64,000 nt of DNA, taken from NCBI GenBank assembly GCA_030539395.1, contig JAUNSC010000011.1:19083-83082 (forward strand), written 5' to 3'. The position numbers and the translations under genes were made by a program. Positions 42,380 to 53,865 of this stretch are shown in pieces. Numbering within the stretch: the stretch's first letter is position 1; each line of letters opens with the position of its first letter. The stretch comes from Eubacteriales bacterium. Its GTDB lineage: Bacteria; Bacillota; Clostridia; Lachnospirales; Lachnospiraceae. The notes under the pieces are model-generated. The model was given only the letters and a program-made list of their open reading frames with translations, made no database searches and was not told where the DNA came from.

Positions 42380-43153
42380 TCAGCGATCAGACTGGAAGAC
42401 CGGATCTGCGGGATAGCCGCCCCGGTCTTTTTGCATGCAGCGCTGCACACTGTCACGGGAATTTCCCCAATCCTTATCTTTATTGCGGTAATCATATTTT
42501 TCTGTAAACCAGGTAACTTCATCCTGAAGCCGTTTCATATTTTCCTGCATCAGAGAAAACAGAACCGGATAAAATTCATTTTTCTGCCTGTCGTTCAGTT
42601 TGTTTTCTGCTGTCTCCACAAGATGGGCAAAATGATGCAGGCAGAACCCTTTGCTGCTTTTAAAGAGGTCTGAAAACTCAGGACTGTTCACATATAATTC
42701 AAAAAAAGTATCAATATAGCGTCCGTAATTGGAATGGATATGGTCACAGACATAGCAGTGTGATTCATTTTCAGCAACCCAGGCACCGATGGATGTGCGG
42801 GGGAGTTCTGTGTCAGGTGATGTTTTTTTCATTTTTTTCAAAAAAGAAGACTTTGCCGGAGAAAAATGTCTGATCTGCCCGGATAATTCTTCATTCAATT
42901 TTTTAAAGTGAGTACTGAGGATCAGCGCACTGCCAAGCCGGTTGCCATAATCAAACATCATTTTATAGTGATGACGGCAAAAACCCAGTTTATCTGTCTG
43001 GGAACGGACATCATCTTCCATGTATGAGGCTCCGCTGCCAAGCGCAAAATTAATAGCATGTTGTTCCAGATTGCGCTCAATAAAGCAAAACGGACACTCA
43101 TCATTTGCTTTAAAAGCATCCATTAAGGGGATGGTATAAATTGACTCTTTCAC
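42380..43153 (-). CDS. DUF6062 family protein
   Basis: A soluble 257-residue protein with two repeats of a Cys-and-His pattern. First CPFCFIERNLEQHA with GFCRHHYKMM, then CYVCDHIHSNYGR with GFCLHHFAHL. These look like two metal-binding units of CxxC and CxxHH. This matches the clostridial DUF6062 family, whose function is unknown. I start at GTG 43153 (AGGAGGT upstream); the frame stays open to 43174. A terminator of the upstream operon lies within its 3' coding end. Confidence 0.82.
   Translation of the reverse strand: MKESIYTIPLMDAFKANDECPFCFIERNLEQHAINFALGSGASYMEDDVRSQTDKLGFCRHHYKMMFDYGNRLGSALILSTHFKKLNEELSGQIRHFSPAKSSFLKKMKKTSPDTELPRTSIGAWVAENESHCYVCDHIHSNYGRYIDTFFELYVNSPEFSDLFKSSKGFCLHHFAHLVETAENKLNDRQKNEFYPVLFSLMQENMKRLQDEVTWFTEKYDYRNKDKDWGNSRDSVQRCMQKDRGGYPADPVFQSDR
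42397..42433 (+). terminator. Terminator of the asnB operon
   Basis: Stem AGACCGG/CCGGTCT (42397-42403, 42422-42428) with an inner GCGG/CCGC stem and a TTTTT tract. It lies in the end of the convergent DUF6062 gene. Confidence 0.7.
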
Positions 43154-43348
43154 GTGAGACCTCCTGTAAAACATTTATTGATGCCGGAAGCGATTTGAGG
43201 ACATCATATATATAATACAGTATACTACGTTTATCAGGTGACTGCAAGCGGCTGCAAATGATATCACAGGGACAGGAGACCGGGAGATTAAGAAGGGAAA
43301 ACTTGAAATAAAAACCGGAGAATGATATACTGAAAGGAAAATTGCAGG

Positions 43349-46142
<2,794 letters not shown>

Positions 46143-46167
46143 ATATTTTATGGAAGAAAGGCAATTA

Positions 46168-47787
46168 ATGAAAAAGCCGAAAGAGCAGCTGGAAAAAGGA
46201 AAACGCGGCCTTCTGCAGATTGTCTTCGGCAGGACCGGTATCATTATCATACTGTGCCTGATACAGCTGGGAATACTGGCATTCTTTTTCAATTTTTTAA
46301 GTGAACATGTATTTGCGGCATACTGGACCACTGTTTTGCTCGGTTTTGCATTGGTGGCAGGTATTATAGGAGAGGGAGGAAATCCCGAATTTCATATTGC
46401 GTGGATCGTTCCGATTCTTATTGTGCCGGTTTTTGGAGCGCTGTTCTATCTGTATTTCCATACACAGGTGGATGGGCGGAAAATGAACAAACTGGTTGTA
46501 GCAGAAACGAATGCTACAGCAGACCTGGCGGCGTTGAACAAAGAGATAACAGACAGTCTGAGGGAGGAATCTGTACAGATGTCAAATCTGGTGTCTTATG
46601 TGACAAAGGTCTGCAAGACTGGTGTCCACCGTAATACTACGGCAAAATATTTTGCCAGTGGCGAGGAATTCCTGGAGCCGTTCCTTGAGGAATTGAAAAA
46701 AGCCAGAAAATTCATATTTATAGAATATTTTATTATTTCGGGGGGATATATGCTGGACAGTGTCCTGGAAATCCTGCTGGCCAAAGTGAAGGAAGGTGTG
46801 GAGGTGCGTTTCCTTTATGACGGCACCAATGAGCTTTTCCGGATACCAAAGGATTACCCGAAAAAGCTTGAGGCAGACGGGATAAAGTGCAGGGTATTTG
46901 CTCCCATAATACCGGTTCTGTCTACAGTGCAGAACAACCGTGACCACAGAAAAATCGTGGTTATTGACGGTAAGACCGCTTTTACAGGCGGGCTTAACCT
47001 GGCAGATGAATATATCAACCGGAAAGAGCGGTTCGGCTACTGGAAAGATTGTGCGATTATGCTTAAAGGTGATGCGGTCCGGAGCTTTACGCTGATGTTT
47101 CTGCGAATGTGGGAAGTGGTCAGTTATTATCCTCAAAAAGGCTCGTTAAAAGTGAATAAGGAACACTATCGGAAGTATCTCACCGCAGAACAGACTCAGG
47201 AAGTCATGGAGTCTGAGGATGAAGCAGCGGCGGATGAAAACGGTTATGTCATACCGTATGATGATAATCCTCTTGACAGCGAGCAGGTTGGGGAGCTTGT
47301 CTATATGGACATACTGAATACTGCAAAAAAATATGTTCATATCATGACACCGTATCTTGTACTTGATCGTGAGATGATAGTGGCGCTTTCTTACGCGGCA
47401 AAGCGCGGAGTTGATGTAAAAATTATTATGCCGCATATACCGGATAAAAAATATGCTTTTTTGCTGGCAAGAACGTATTATAATCAGCTTTTGGATGCCG
47501 GCGTGGAGATATATGAATTTATACCGGGATTTGTTCATACGAAGTCTATGGTTTCAGATGATGAGAAAGCTGCGGTAGGAAGCATTAACCTGGATTTCCG
47601 GAGTTTTTATCTTAGTTTTGAATGTGCTGCTCTTTTGTATAAAAACAAAGAGATTCTGACAATGGAAGAAGATTTTCAGAAAACACTGTTCCAATGTGTG
47701 AGAGTGACAAAGGATGTTTATAACAAACAGCCGTTTTTAAACAAAATATATGGAAAGGTGCTGCGTCTGTTTGCACCCATGATGTAA
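46168..47787 (+). CDS. cls: Cardiolipin synthase
   Basis: A phospholipase D-type enzyme joining phosphatidylglycerols. The 539 residues have two N-terminal membrane helices (about residues 22-80) and two HKD motifs: HRKIVVIDGKTAFTGG near 266 and HTKSMVSDDEKAAVGSIN near 455. I chose ATG 46168 (AGAAAGG upstream); ATG 46150 is in frame. An acidic insert (ESEDEAAADENG) lies between the two catalytic halves. It follows ligA by 25 bases and precedes metA by 14, suggesting a long transcription unit. Confidence 0.95.
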   Translation: MKKPKEQLEKGKRGLLQIVFGRTGIIIILCLIQLGILAFFFNFLSEHVFAAYWTTVLLGFALVAGIIGEGGNPEFHIAWIVPILIVPVFGALFYLYFHTQVDGRKMNKLVVAETNATADLAALNKEITDSLREESVQMSNLVSYVTKVCKTGVHRNTTAKYFASGEEFLEPFLEELKKARKFIFIEYFIISGGYMLDSVLEILLAKVKEGVEVRFLYDGTNELFRIPKDYPKKLEADGIKCRVFAPIIPVLSTVQNNRDHRKIVVIDGKTAFTGGLNLADEYINRKERFGYWKDCAIMLKGDAVRSFTLMFLRMWEVVSYYPQKGSLKVNKEHYRKYLTAEQTQEVMESEDEAAADENGYVIPYDDNPLDSEQVGELVYMDILNTAKKYVHIMTPYLVLDREMIVALSYAAKRGVDVKIIMPHIPDKKYAFLLARTYYNQLLDAGVEIYEFIPGFVHTKSMVSDDEKAAVGSINLDFRSFYLSFECAALLYKNKEILTMEEDFQKTLFQCVRVTKDVYNKQPFLNKIYGKVLRLFAPMM

Positions 47788-47801
47788 GAGGAGGAGAAAT
47801 T

Positions 47802-48758
47802 ATGCCAATTAAAGTACAGGGGGAATTACCCGCAAAGGCAATTCTGGAACGGGAAAATATATTTGTGATGGATGAAAAACTGGCAGCTTACCAGGATATC
47901 CGTCCGATTGAGATTGCTATTTTAAATTTGATGCCGCTGAAGGAGGAGACAGAGCTTCAGCTTTTGCGTTCCCTTTCTAATACGCCGCTTCAGATTAACA
48001 TTACGTTCATGAAGGTATCGTCCCATGAATCGAAAAATACATCTACCAGCCATCTGAATCAGTTTTATGAAAACTTTGAAGACCTGAAAGACAGAATGTT
48101 TGACGGAATGATCATTACAGGGGCGCCTCTGGAGCAGATTCCTTTTGAAGAAGTAGATTTCTGGGATGAACTGGTAGAAATCATGGACTGGACAAAAACT
48201 CATGTAATGAGTACCATTCATCTTTGCTGGGGAGCTCAGGCAGCGCTGTATCATCATTTTGGACTTCAAAAACGGCAGCTGGATAAAAAGATGTTCGGAC
48301 TCTTCTGGCATAAAGTTGCAAACCGCAAGATACCCCTTGTCAGAGGATTTGATGATATGTTTCTGGCCCCTCATTCCAGACATACAGAAGTGTCGGCAGA
48401 GGATATCCACAACTGTAAGGATCTGATCGTTCTTGCAGAATCGGATGAAGCGGGTGTATTTCTGACCATGACAAAAGACGGACGTCAGATATTTGTTATG
48501 GGCCATCCGGAATATGACCGTGTGACACTGGATGGAGAATACAAACGTGACCTTGGAAAAGGATTGCCGATCGAGCTTCCGGTAAATTATTATAAAGATG
48601 ATAACCCGGAGGTACCGCCGCTTCTGATGTGGCGCTCTCATGCAAATAATATGTACACTAACTGGCTTAATTATTACGTATATCAGGTAACGCCTTATGA
48701 CCTGAAGGGAACGCCTGACTTTACGCACAAATATGGTTTCTGGAAAGAAGTTGAATAA
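47802..48758 (+). CDS. metA: Homoserine O-acyltransferase MetA (probably acetyl-CoA specific)
   Basis: Acylates homoserine to begin methionine synthesis. The 318 residues have the class I glutamine amidotransferase fold with Cys142 in STIHLCWGAQ and the His/Glu pair in VMGHPEYDR. Residue 111, in ITGAPLEQ, is Glu. In the studied MetA proteins Glu111 goes with acetyl-CoA and Gly111 with succinyl-CoA. Thus the usual name, homoserine succinyltransferase, is probably wrong here. AGGAGG precedes ATG. A terminator follows. Confidence 0.95.
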   Translation: MPIKVQGELPAKAILERENIFVMDEKLAAYQDIRPIEIAILNLMPLKEETELQLLRSLSNTPLQINITFMKVSSHESKNTSTSHLNQFYENFEDLKDRMFDGMIITGAPLEQIPFEEVDFWDELVEIMDWTKTHVMSTIHLCWGAQAALYHHFGLQKRQLDKKMFGLFWHKVANRKIPLVRGFDDMFLAPHSRHTEVSAEDIHNCKDLIVLAESDEAGVFLTMTKDGRQIFVMGHPEYDRVTLDGEYKRDLGKGLPIELPVNYYKDDNPEVPPLLMWRSHANNMYTNWLNYYVYQVTPYDLKGTPDFTHKYGFWKEVE

Positions 48759-48761
48759 AAG

Positions 48762-48802
48762 AATCCGCCGCAAAATGTTGCTGAAGCATTTTGCGGCGGA
48801 TT
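48762..48802. terminator. Bidirectional terminator between metA and nagB
   Basis: A perfect 16-bp stem (AATCCGCCGCAAAATG, 48762-48777, with 48787-48802) and 9-base loop lies between converging genes. Confidence 0.85.
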
Positions 48803-48816
48803 TCAAAATATTTGAT

Positions 48817-49542
48817 TTAAATCAGAGATGCGGCTTCGTTATCAAGTACCAGGGTCACATCACCGTGCAGCTGAAGCACAGAAGCAGGTACTTCAGGAGT
48901 TATGGGACCAAAGAACGCTTTCTTAATAATTTCAGCTTTTCCTGCCCCGTTTGCCATGATCAGAATCTTTTTTGCGCTCATGATCGTCTGGATGCCCATG
49001 GTATATGCATACTGCGGAACCTCTTCGGCAGAAGCAAAGAATCGCTTGTTTGCCTGAATAGTGCTCTCCTGCAATTTTACGCAGTGTGTTCCTTTTGCAA
49101 AAACAGTATCCGGCTCATTAAAGCCGATGTGACCGTTGTGTCCGATTCCAAGAAGCTGTATATCGACACCGCCCAGAGAACGGATCAGTTCATCATATCT
49201 CCGGCATTCCTTTTCGGCATCCGGCTCCATGCCGTCTGGCAGATGAACATTTGCCGGATCAATATTAATATGGTTAAATAAATTGTCGTGCATAAAATAA
49301 TAGTAGCTTTGATCATTGTCTCGGGGAAGACCCTTGTATTCATCCAGGTTAACGGTTTGAACTTTGGAGAAATCCAGGTCCCCTTTTTTGTACCAGTCTA
49401 CAAGATATTCATACAGCCCGATGGGGGTAGATCCGGTTGCCAGGCCAAGGACACAGTCCGGTTTCAAGATGACCTGCGCTGAGATAATGTTTGCTGCTTT
49501 ACGGCTCATTTCTTTGTAATTTGCTGCTTTGTAAATTCTCAT
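48817..49542 (-). CDS. nagB: Glucosamine-6-phosphate deaminase
   Basis: Converts glucosamine 6-phosphate to fructose 6-phosphate and ammonia. The 241 residues contain LGLATGSTPIGLYEYLV (phosphate loop), NLDEYKGLP with the catalytic Asp, and GIGHNGHIGFNEP with the catalytic His. I chose ATG 49542, the second of a pair with GGAGG 9 bases upstream, as ATG 49548 is too close to it. No nagA is adjacent. A dyad TATAC-GT-GTATA upstream could be a GntR-type operator. Confidence 0.96.
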   Translation of the reverse strand: MRIYKAANYKEMSRKAANIISAQVILKPDCVLGLATGSTPIGLYEYLVDWYKKGDLDFSKVQTVNLDEYKGLPRDNDQSYYYFMHDNLFNHINIDPANVHLPDGMEPDAEKECRRYDELIRSLGGVDIQLLGIGHNGHIGFNEPDTVFAKGTHCVKLQESTIQANKRFFASAEEVPQYAYTMGIQTIMSAKKILIMANGAGKAEIIKKAFFGPITPEVPASVLQLHGDVTLVLDNEAASLI

Positions 49543-49593
49543 TTTCATACACCTCCGCAATTACTTTTTAAAATAGATCCTCCCGTATGTTGT

Positions 49594-49605
49594 TATACGT
49601 GTATA
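49594..49605. promoter_or_regulatory. Small dyad upstream of nagB
   Basis: TATAC-GT-GTATA is an exact 5-bp dyad, 52 bases before the nagB start, in a T-rich intergenic region. It is a candidate repressor site; the regulator is unknown. Confidence 0.35.
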
Positions 49606-49650
49606 TACATTATCATAATGGATTATGGTGATTTTTTCAAACTTTTTTTA

Positions 49651-49712
49651 TTTGTTTTTTGCAGTTTGATGATTTGTTTTTTGCAATTCAGGATTTGCTT
49701 TTTGACAATTTA
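49651..49712 (+). repeat. Three phased tandem repeats upstream of the sugar importer operon
   Basis: Units beginning TTTGTTTTTTGCAGTT (49651), TTTGTTTTTTGCAATT (49673) and TTTGCTTTTTGACAATT (about 49694) recur every 21-22 bases, two helix turns. The array ends about 11 bases before the -35 box. It could be a multimeric regulator site or curved DNA. The first two units are nearly identical; the third is looser. Confidence 0.6.
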
Positions 49713-49722
49713 CCAAAACGAA

Positions 49723-49751
49723 TTGACTTTTAAGGGGGGATGTTGTACAAT
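49723..49751 (+). promoter_or_regulatory. Promoter of the sugar ABC importer operon
   Basis: TTGACT (49723-49728), a 17-base spacer and TACAAT (49746-49751), about 80 bases before the start codon. Confidence 0.75.
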
Positions 49752-49833
49752 TTGTATATGGAATTGGACGTCGAAGTTTCAGGGCGAAGAGAACGGACGT
49801 CTGACATTATAACTTACAAGGAGGGTTTTAGCT

Positions 49834-51054
49834 ATGAACAAGAAAATTTTAGCAGTAGCAGCAGTAGCAGCAATGGTGGCATCCATCCCGGCAGTTTGTT
49901 CTGCGGAAGATGTGGAACTGAACGTTATCGCTGCAGAGTATGGCCAGAATACCGCTGAGTGGTGGGCAGGTTTTGTAGAGGATTTCAATAATGATAATCC
50001 TGGAATCAAACTGAACGTAGAGGTTGTATCATGGAATGATATTTATACAGTAGTAAATACACGTATTCAGGGCAACAATGCACCGGATATTCTGAACATT
50101 GACGTTTTTGCAGATTATCAGGCTGACGGCCTTCTTCTGCCGGCACAGGATTATGTTTCTGAAGAGACATATGCAAAGATGTACCCCTCTTTCCTGGAAC
50201 AGTCTGTAGTTGATGATGTTGTATGGGCAGTTCCTGATCTGGCTTCTGCACGTGCTCTGTATTACAATGTTGATATTCTTGAGGCGGCAGGCGTGGAAGT
50301 TCCTGCCACATGGGAAGAGCTGACTGCAGCATGTGAAGCCATCAAAGCATATGATGACAGTATTTATCCGTGGGGCATTGATATGACGACAGATGAAGGT
50401 CAGGCTGCATTTGCTTACTACACATGGAACAACGGCGGCGGATTTGTTGATGAGAACGGAGACTGGGCACTGAACAGTCCGGAAAACGTAGAAGCTATTG
50501 AATATGCAATCGGTCTTGTAAATTCAGGTTACACCAACAGCGATCCGGCAAATGATACACGTTACGACCTTCAGGATATGTTTGGAGCAGGCCAGGTTGC
50601 TATGGTTATCGCACCGAACAGCCTTCCTACATATATTGCAGAAGGCGGACACGAAGTAAATTATGCAGTGGCTTCTATTCCGTGCAATACAGGCGAATCT
50701 GTATCAGCGGGCGTTATGGACCGTTTCATGTGCTTCGATAATGATTACTCAGATGAAGAACTTGCTGCTGTAACAGCATTCTTTGATTACTTCTATGAAG
50801 ATGCACGTTATTCAGACTGGGTATTGATGGAAGGTTTCCTGCCGGCAACTATGGCAGGTGGTGAAGCTGTTGCTGCTGCAGACGAAAGCATGGCTGCATG
50901 GGTTGATATCGTAGGTTCCAGCAAATTCTATCCGACAGCTAAGGCTGAATGGGCAGATGTAAAACAGGGCGTTATTGATGCAGAGCAGAGAGCGCTTCTT
51001 GGCGAAGATGTACAGACTCTGTTAGACGAACTGCAGGCAGACATCGCAGGTTAA
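49834..51054 (+). CDS. Extracellular sugar-binding protein of an ABC importer
   Basis: A family 1-type solute-binding protein, 406 residues. The N-terminal signal KKILAVAAVAAMVASIPAV is followed by CSAED. The residues before Cys do not form a normal lipobox, so signal peptidase I cleavage after CSA is likely, unusual for a Gram-positive binding protein. The mature part has typical text (FVEDFNNDNPGIKLNVEV, DILNIDVFADYQADGLL, ATWEELTAACEAIK). AAGGAGGG precedes ATG. It heads an operon with two permeases and an epimerase, implying a carbohydrate ligand. No ATPase is present; a shared MsmX-type ATPase is expected. Confidence 0.92.
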   Translation: MNKKILAVAAVAAMVASIPAVCSAEDVELNVIAAEYGQNTAEWWAGFVEDFNNDNPGIKLNVEVVSWNDIYTVVNTRIQGNNAPDILNIDVFADYQADGLLLPAQDYVSEETYAKMYPSFLEQSVVDDVVWAVPDLASARALYYNVDILEAAGVEVPATWEELTAACEAIKAYDDSIYPWGIDMTTDEGQAAFAYYTWNNGGGFVDENGDWALNSPENVEAIEYAIGLVNSGYTNSDPANDTRYDLQDMFGAGQVAMVIAPNSLPTYIAEGGHEVNYAVASIPCNTGESVSAGVMDRFMCFDNDYSDEELAAVTAFFDYFYEDARYSDWVLMEGFLPATMAGGEAVAAADESMAAWVDIVGSSKFYPTAKAEWADVKQGVIDAEQRALLGEDVQTLLDELQADIAG

Positions 51055-51094
51055 TGTGACTGTCTTGTAAAGTGATTTTATAAAATAAAACCGG

Positions 51095-51126
51095 GAGCCG
51101 GGCTGCAAAAAGGCCCGGCTCTTTAT
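51095..51126 (+). terminator. Intercistronic hairpin after the binding protein gene
   Basis: A 9-bp perfect stem GAGCCGGGC/GCCCGGCTC (51095-51103, 51113-51121) and TTTATT lie between the binding protein and permease genes. This arrangement usually allows partial readthrough, making the binding protein more abundant than the permeases. Confidence 0.8.
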
Positions 51127-51166
51127 TAACAAAAGAGACAGGAACGTTTTGAATGGGTGGTGAAAT

Positions 51167-52057
51167 ATGAAAAAAAAGAAGCTTTTAAGGGCAGCCGGCC
51201 CATATATATGGCTGCTTCCAAGTATATTGCTGATGGTAATTTTTATTCTTTTTCCGATTTTCGAGGTATTCCGTACATCCTTAAGTGAAGTAAGTAAAGC
51301 GGGAATTATAAAAGGATTTGCCGGTCTGGACAATTTTACGAAAGTAATAAAAAGTTCTACCTTCGGTCTGGTACTAAAAAATACAGTAGTCTGGACGATC
51401 GTAGTAGTAGGATTGTCTACTCTTATAGGTTTTGCATTGGCGCTTGTTTTGAACAATGAGTTTCGCGGAAGAAAAATTGCCCGTGCAATCGTTGTGTTTC
51501 CGTGGGCGACATCTCTGATCATTCAGGCTGGCGTGTGGAAATTTATTATTGATGCAGATTATGGTACATTAAATACTTTATTTATGAAACTGGGGTTGAT
51601 CAGTAAGTCTATGAACTGGACACCTACGCCAGGAGCCTATTTTGCATGGGAATGTTGGGTTGGTATTTTTGTTACAATACCATTTGTAACTTTTTGTGTT
51701 CTTTCCGGACTGCAGAGCATTGATTCATCCTATTATGAATCTGCCACGGTGGACGGAGCAGGATTCTGGCAGAAGCTGTTCCACATCACATTGCCGCTCG
51801 TAAGATCTTCCCTTACCGTCAGCACGGTATTGAATATTATTTATGTGTTTAACTCATTTCCGATTATATGGACAATTACCAAAGGTGATCCGGCTAACCG
51901 CACAGATACCCTGGTTACGTACCTGTACAAACAGGCCTTTTATAAAGGAAGAACAGGTGAAGCAGCAGCGATTTCTGTGATTGGATTTTTGATTTTATGT
52001 GTCTGTGCCTCTGTTTACATGGTTTTGTCCCTGAGAAAGGAGGAGCAGGATGCGTAA
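51167..52057 (+). CDS. Sugar ABC importer permease (MalF/UgpA type)
   Basis: A 296-residue permease with six membrane helices. The EAA loop reads YYESATVDGAGFWQKLFHITL near residue 188, the contact with an ATPase. The N-terminus is short (KKKKLLRAAGPYIWLLPSIL) with no periplasmic insertion, as in UgpA. It partners the MalG-type permease, whose start overlaps its stop by 8 bases. Its ligand follows that of the binding protein upstream. Confidence 0.95.
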   Translation: MKKKKLLRAAGPYIWLLPSILLMVIFILFPIFEVFRTSLSEVSKAGIIKGFAGLDNFTKVIKSSTFGLVLKNTVVWTIVVVGLSTLIGFALALVLNNEFRGRKIARAIVVFPWATSLIIQAGVWKFIIDADYGTLNTLFMKLGLISKSMNWTPTPGAYFAWECWVGIFVTIPFVTFCVLSGLQSIDSSYYESATVDGAGFWQKLFHITLPLVRSSLTVSTVLNIIYVFNSFPIIWTITKGDPANRTDTLVTYLYKQAFYKGRTGEAAAISVIGFLILCVCASVYMVLSLRKEEQDA

Positions 52058-52922
52058 AATAAGAGAAAAAGAGTATATCAAAAAGGCGCGTACTCCTAAA
52101 GAAAAGGCGCTGCGTATCCTCCTTTATCTGTCTGTGCTGATATTGGTGGTGGTGACACTGTATCCATATTTTGTTATGTTCACCAGCGCATTAAAATCCC
52201 GTGCAGAAATATATTCCATGAAGGGAACGCTGCTGCCAATCGAATGGGAGTGGGAAAACTTTGTGGATGTCTGGAAGCTGGCTCCTCTGGCCCGTTATTT
52301 CATAAATTCTATTGTTGTGTCAGCCGGGGCGACAGCCATTGCGATCATCTGCGGCATTCCGGCGGCTTATGCATTGTCCCGTATGAAATTTAAAGGGAAA
52401 AAATTCTTTTTGGGACTTGTGATTGTTTCCCAGATGTTTGCACCGGTGGTACTTCTTGTTGGTATTTATAAAATAATGAGTTTGTTCCATCTTACGGATA
52501 CGCTGCTGGCACTGATCTTTATTAACGCAGCCTTTAATCAGGCCTTTGCAATCTGGCTTCTGAGAGGAACATTTATGTCCATTTCACCGGAGATGGAGCA
52601 GGCTGCAACGATTGATGGCTGCAATCAGGTACAGGCAATGATCAAAGTCCTTCTTCCGGTAGCGGCACCCGGTATTGTAACAGCGCTTATCTTTGTATTT
52701 ATTAATGCATGGAATGAATATACAGTAGCACTGACACTTATATCCAGTGATATACTGAAACCGCTGACGGTAGGTATTACTGTATTTAACGGATATAACA
52801 TGATTGAGTGGCAGTATCTGTTTGCTTCTTCGCTGTTTGCGACGATACCGGTTGTAATTCTCTTTATCTGCATCGAGAAACATCTGGTAGGCGGCCTGAC
52901 TTCAGGCGGTGTCAAGGGATGA
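52050..52922 (+). CDS. Sugar ABC importer permease (MalG/UgpE type)
   Basis: A 290-residue inner-membrane protein with six helices. The EAA loop is MEQAATIDGCNQVQAMIKVLL near 188, and AWNEYTVALTLIS is the MalG-type segment. The C-terminus LVGGLTSGGVKG is characteristic. It overlaps the first permease gene by 8 bases and is followed by the epimerase gene after 58 bases. Confidence 0.95.
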   Translation: MRKIREKEYIKKARTPKEKALRILLYLSVLILVVVTLYPYFVMFTSALKSRAEIYSMKGTLLPIEWEWENFVDVWKLAPLARYFINSIVVSAGATAIAIICGIPAAYALSRMKFKGKKFFLGLVIVSQMFAPVVLLVGIYKIMSLFHLTDTLLALIFINAAFNQAFAIWLLRGTFMSISPEMEQAATIDGCNQVQAMIKVLLPVAAPGIVTALIFVFINAWNEYTVALTLISSDILKPLTVGITVFNGYNMIEWQYLFASSLFATIPVVILFICIEKHLVGGLTSGGVKG

Positions 52923-52980
52923 CCATCTTCGTGTGATATGAGACAAAAGTTTATATGGTTTTGCTTTGAAGGAGAGACAT

Positions 52981-53865
52981 ATGGCAAATTATGTATTGGA
53001 AAATGAAAAATTAAAAGTGACTATCCGCACTAAAAGCGCGGAACTGATTTCTATTGTAAAAAAAGAAACAGATGTGGAATATCTGTGGAACGGTGACAGC
53101 CAATATTGGGGATGGACATCACCGGTGTTGTTTCCTTTTGTAGGAGGTCTTCGGGATAAGAAATATACTTATCAGGGAAAAACTTATGAGATGAACCAGC
53201 ACGGATTTGCCCGTAATCAAGAATTTGAGTTAATTCAGCAGACGGATGGACAAATCTGGTTCGCCTTAGATTCTACACCGGAGAGCAGACAGCAGTATCC
53301 TTTTGATTTCCGGCTGGAGATAGGCTATGTTCTGGAAGATAACCATATTCAGGTGTGCTGGAAAGTGACAAATACAGATAGTAAGCCGATATGGTTTTCC
53401 ATTGGAGCACATCCTGCCTTTATGTGTCCGATAGCCGGAAACGGAGAGCAGAGTGACTATTATATGGGATTTGAGACAGACAAAAATGAATTGACTTACC
53501 GGCTGATTGATCTGGAGTGCAATCTGGTATCGCCGGTAGAGTATCCCCTTGTTCTGGAAAATGGTCTGCATCAGATAGAAAGGGACCGATTTGACAAAGA
53601 TGCGCTTATCATAGAACATCAGCAGACCGGAAAGATGTGGTTGGCTGGGCCGGACAAAAAGCCGTATGTGAGCGTGGAATTCGATGCACCGCTGTTCGGT
53701 GTGTGGTCTCCGGCCGGAAAAGATGCACCCTTTGTGTGTATTGAGCCATGGTATGGACGGAGTGATTCTACGGAGTTTTATGGCACACTGGAAGAACGGG
53801 AATATATCAACACTGAAGAACCAGGCTGTGTTTTTGAGCGTTCTTATGGGATTACAATTCTATGA
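52981..53865 (+). CDS. Aldose 1-epimerase family protein
   Basis: A galactose-mutarotase-fold protein of 294 residues. The LacX-type branch is suggested by NYVLENEKLKVTIRTKSAEL, WTSPVLFPFVGGLRD and NQHGFARN. The catalytic His is in SIGAHPAFMCPI, and the acid/base Glu in FVCIEPWYGRSD. AAGGAGAG precedes ATG 52981. It presumably interconverts anomers of the imported sugar. Its stop overlaps the DUF3786 start by 4 bases. Confidence 0.9.
   Translation: MANYVLENEKLKVTIRTKSAELISIVKKETDVEYLWNGDSQYWGWTSPVLFPFVGGLRDKKYTYQGKTYEMNQHGFARNQEFELIQQTDGQIWFALDSTPESRQQYPFDFRLEIGYVLEDNHIQVCWKVTNTDSKPIWFSIGAHPAFMCPIAGNGEQSDYYMGFETDKNELTYRLIDLECNLVSPVEYPLVLENGLHQIERDRFDKDALIIEHQQTGKMWLAGPDKKPYVSVEFDAPLFGVWSPAGKDAPFVCIEPWYGRSDSTEFYGTLEEREYINTEEPGCVFERSYGITIL

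Noticed and set aside
47922-48806. A 294-codon minus-strand frame opposite metA
   Set aside because: Antisense shadow of metA; no ribosome binding site and low-complexity composition.
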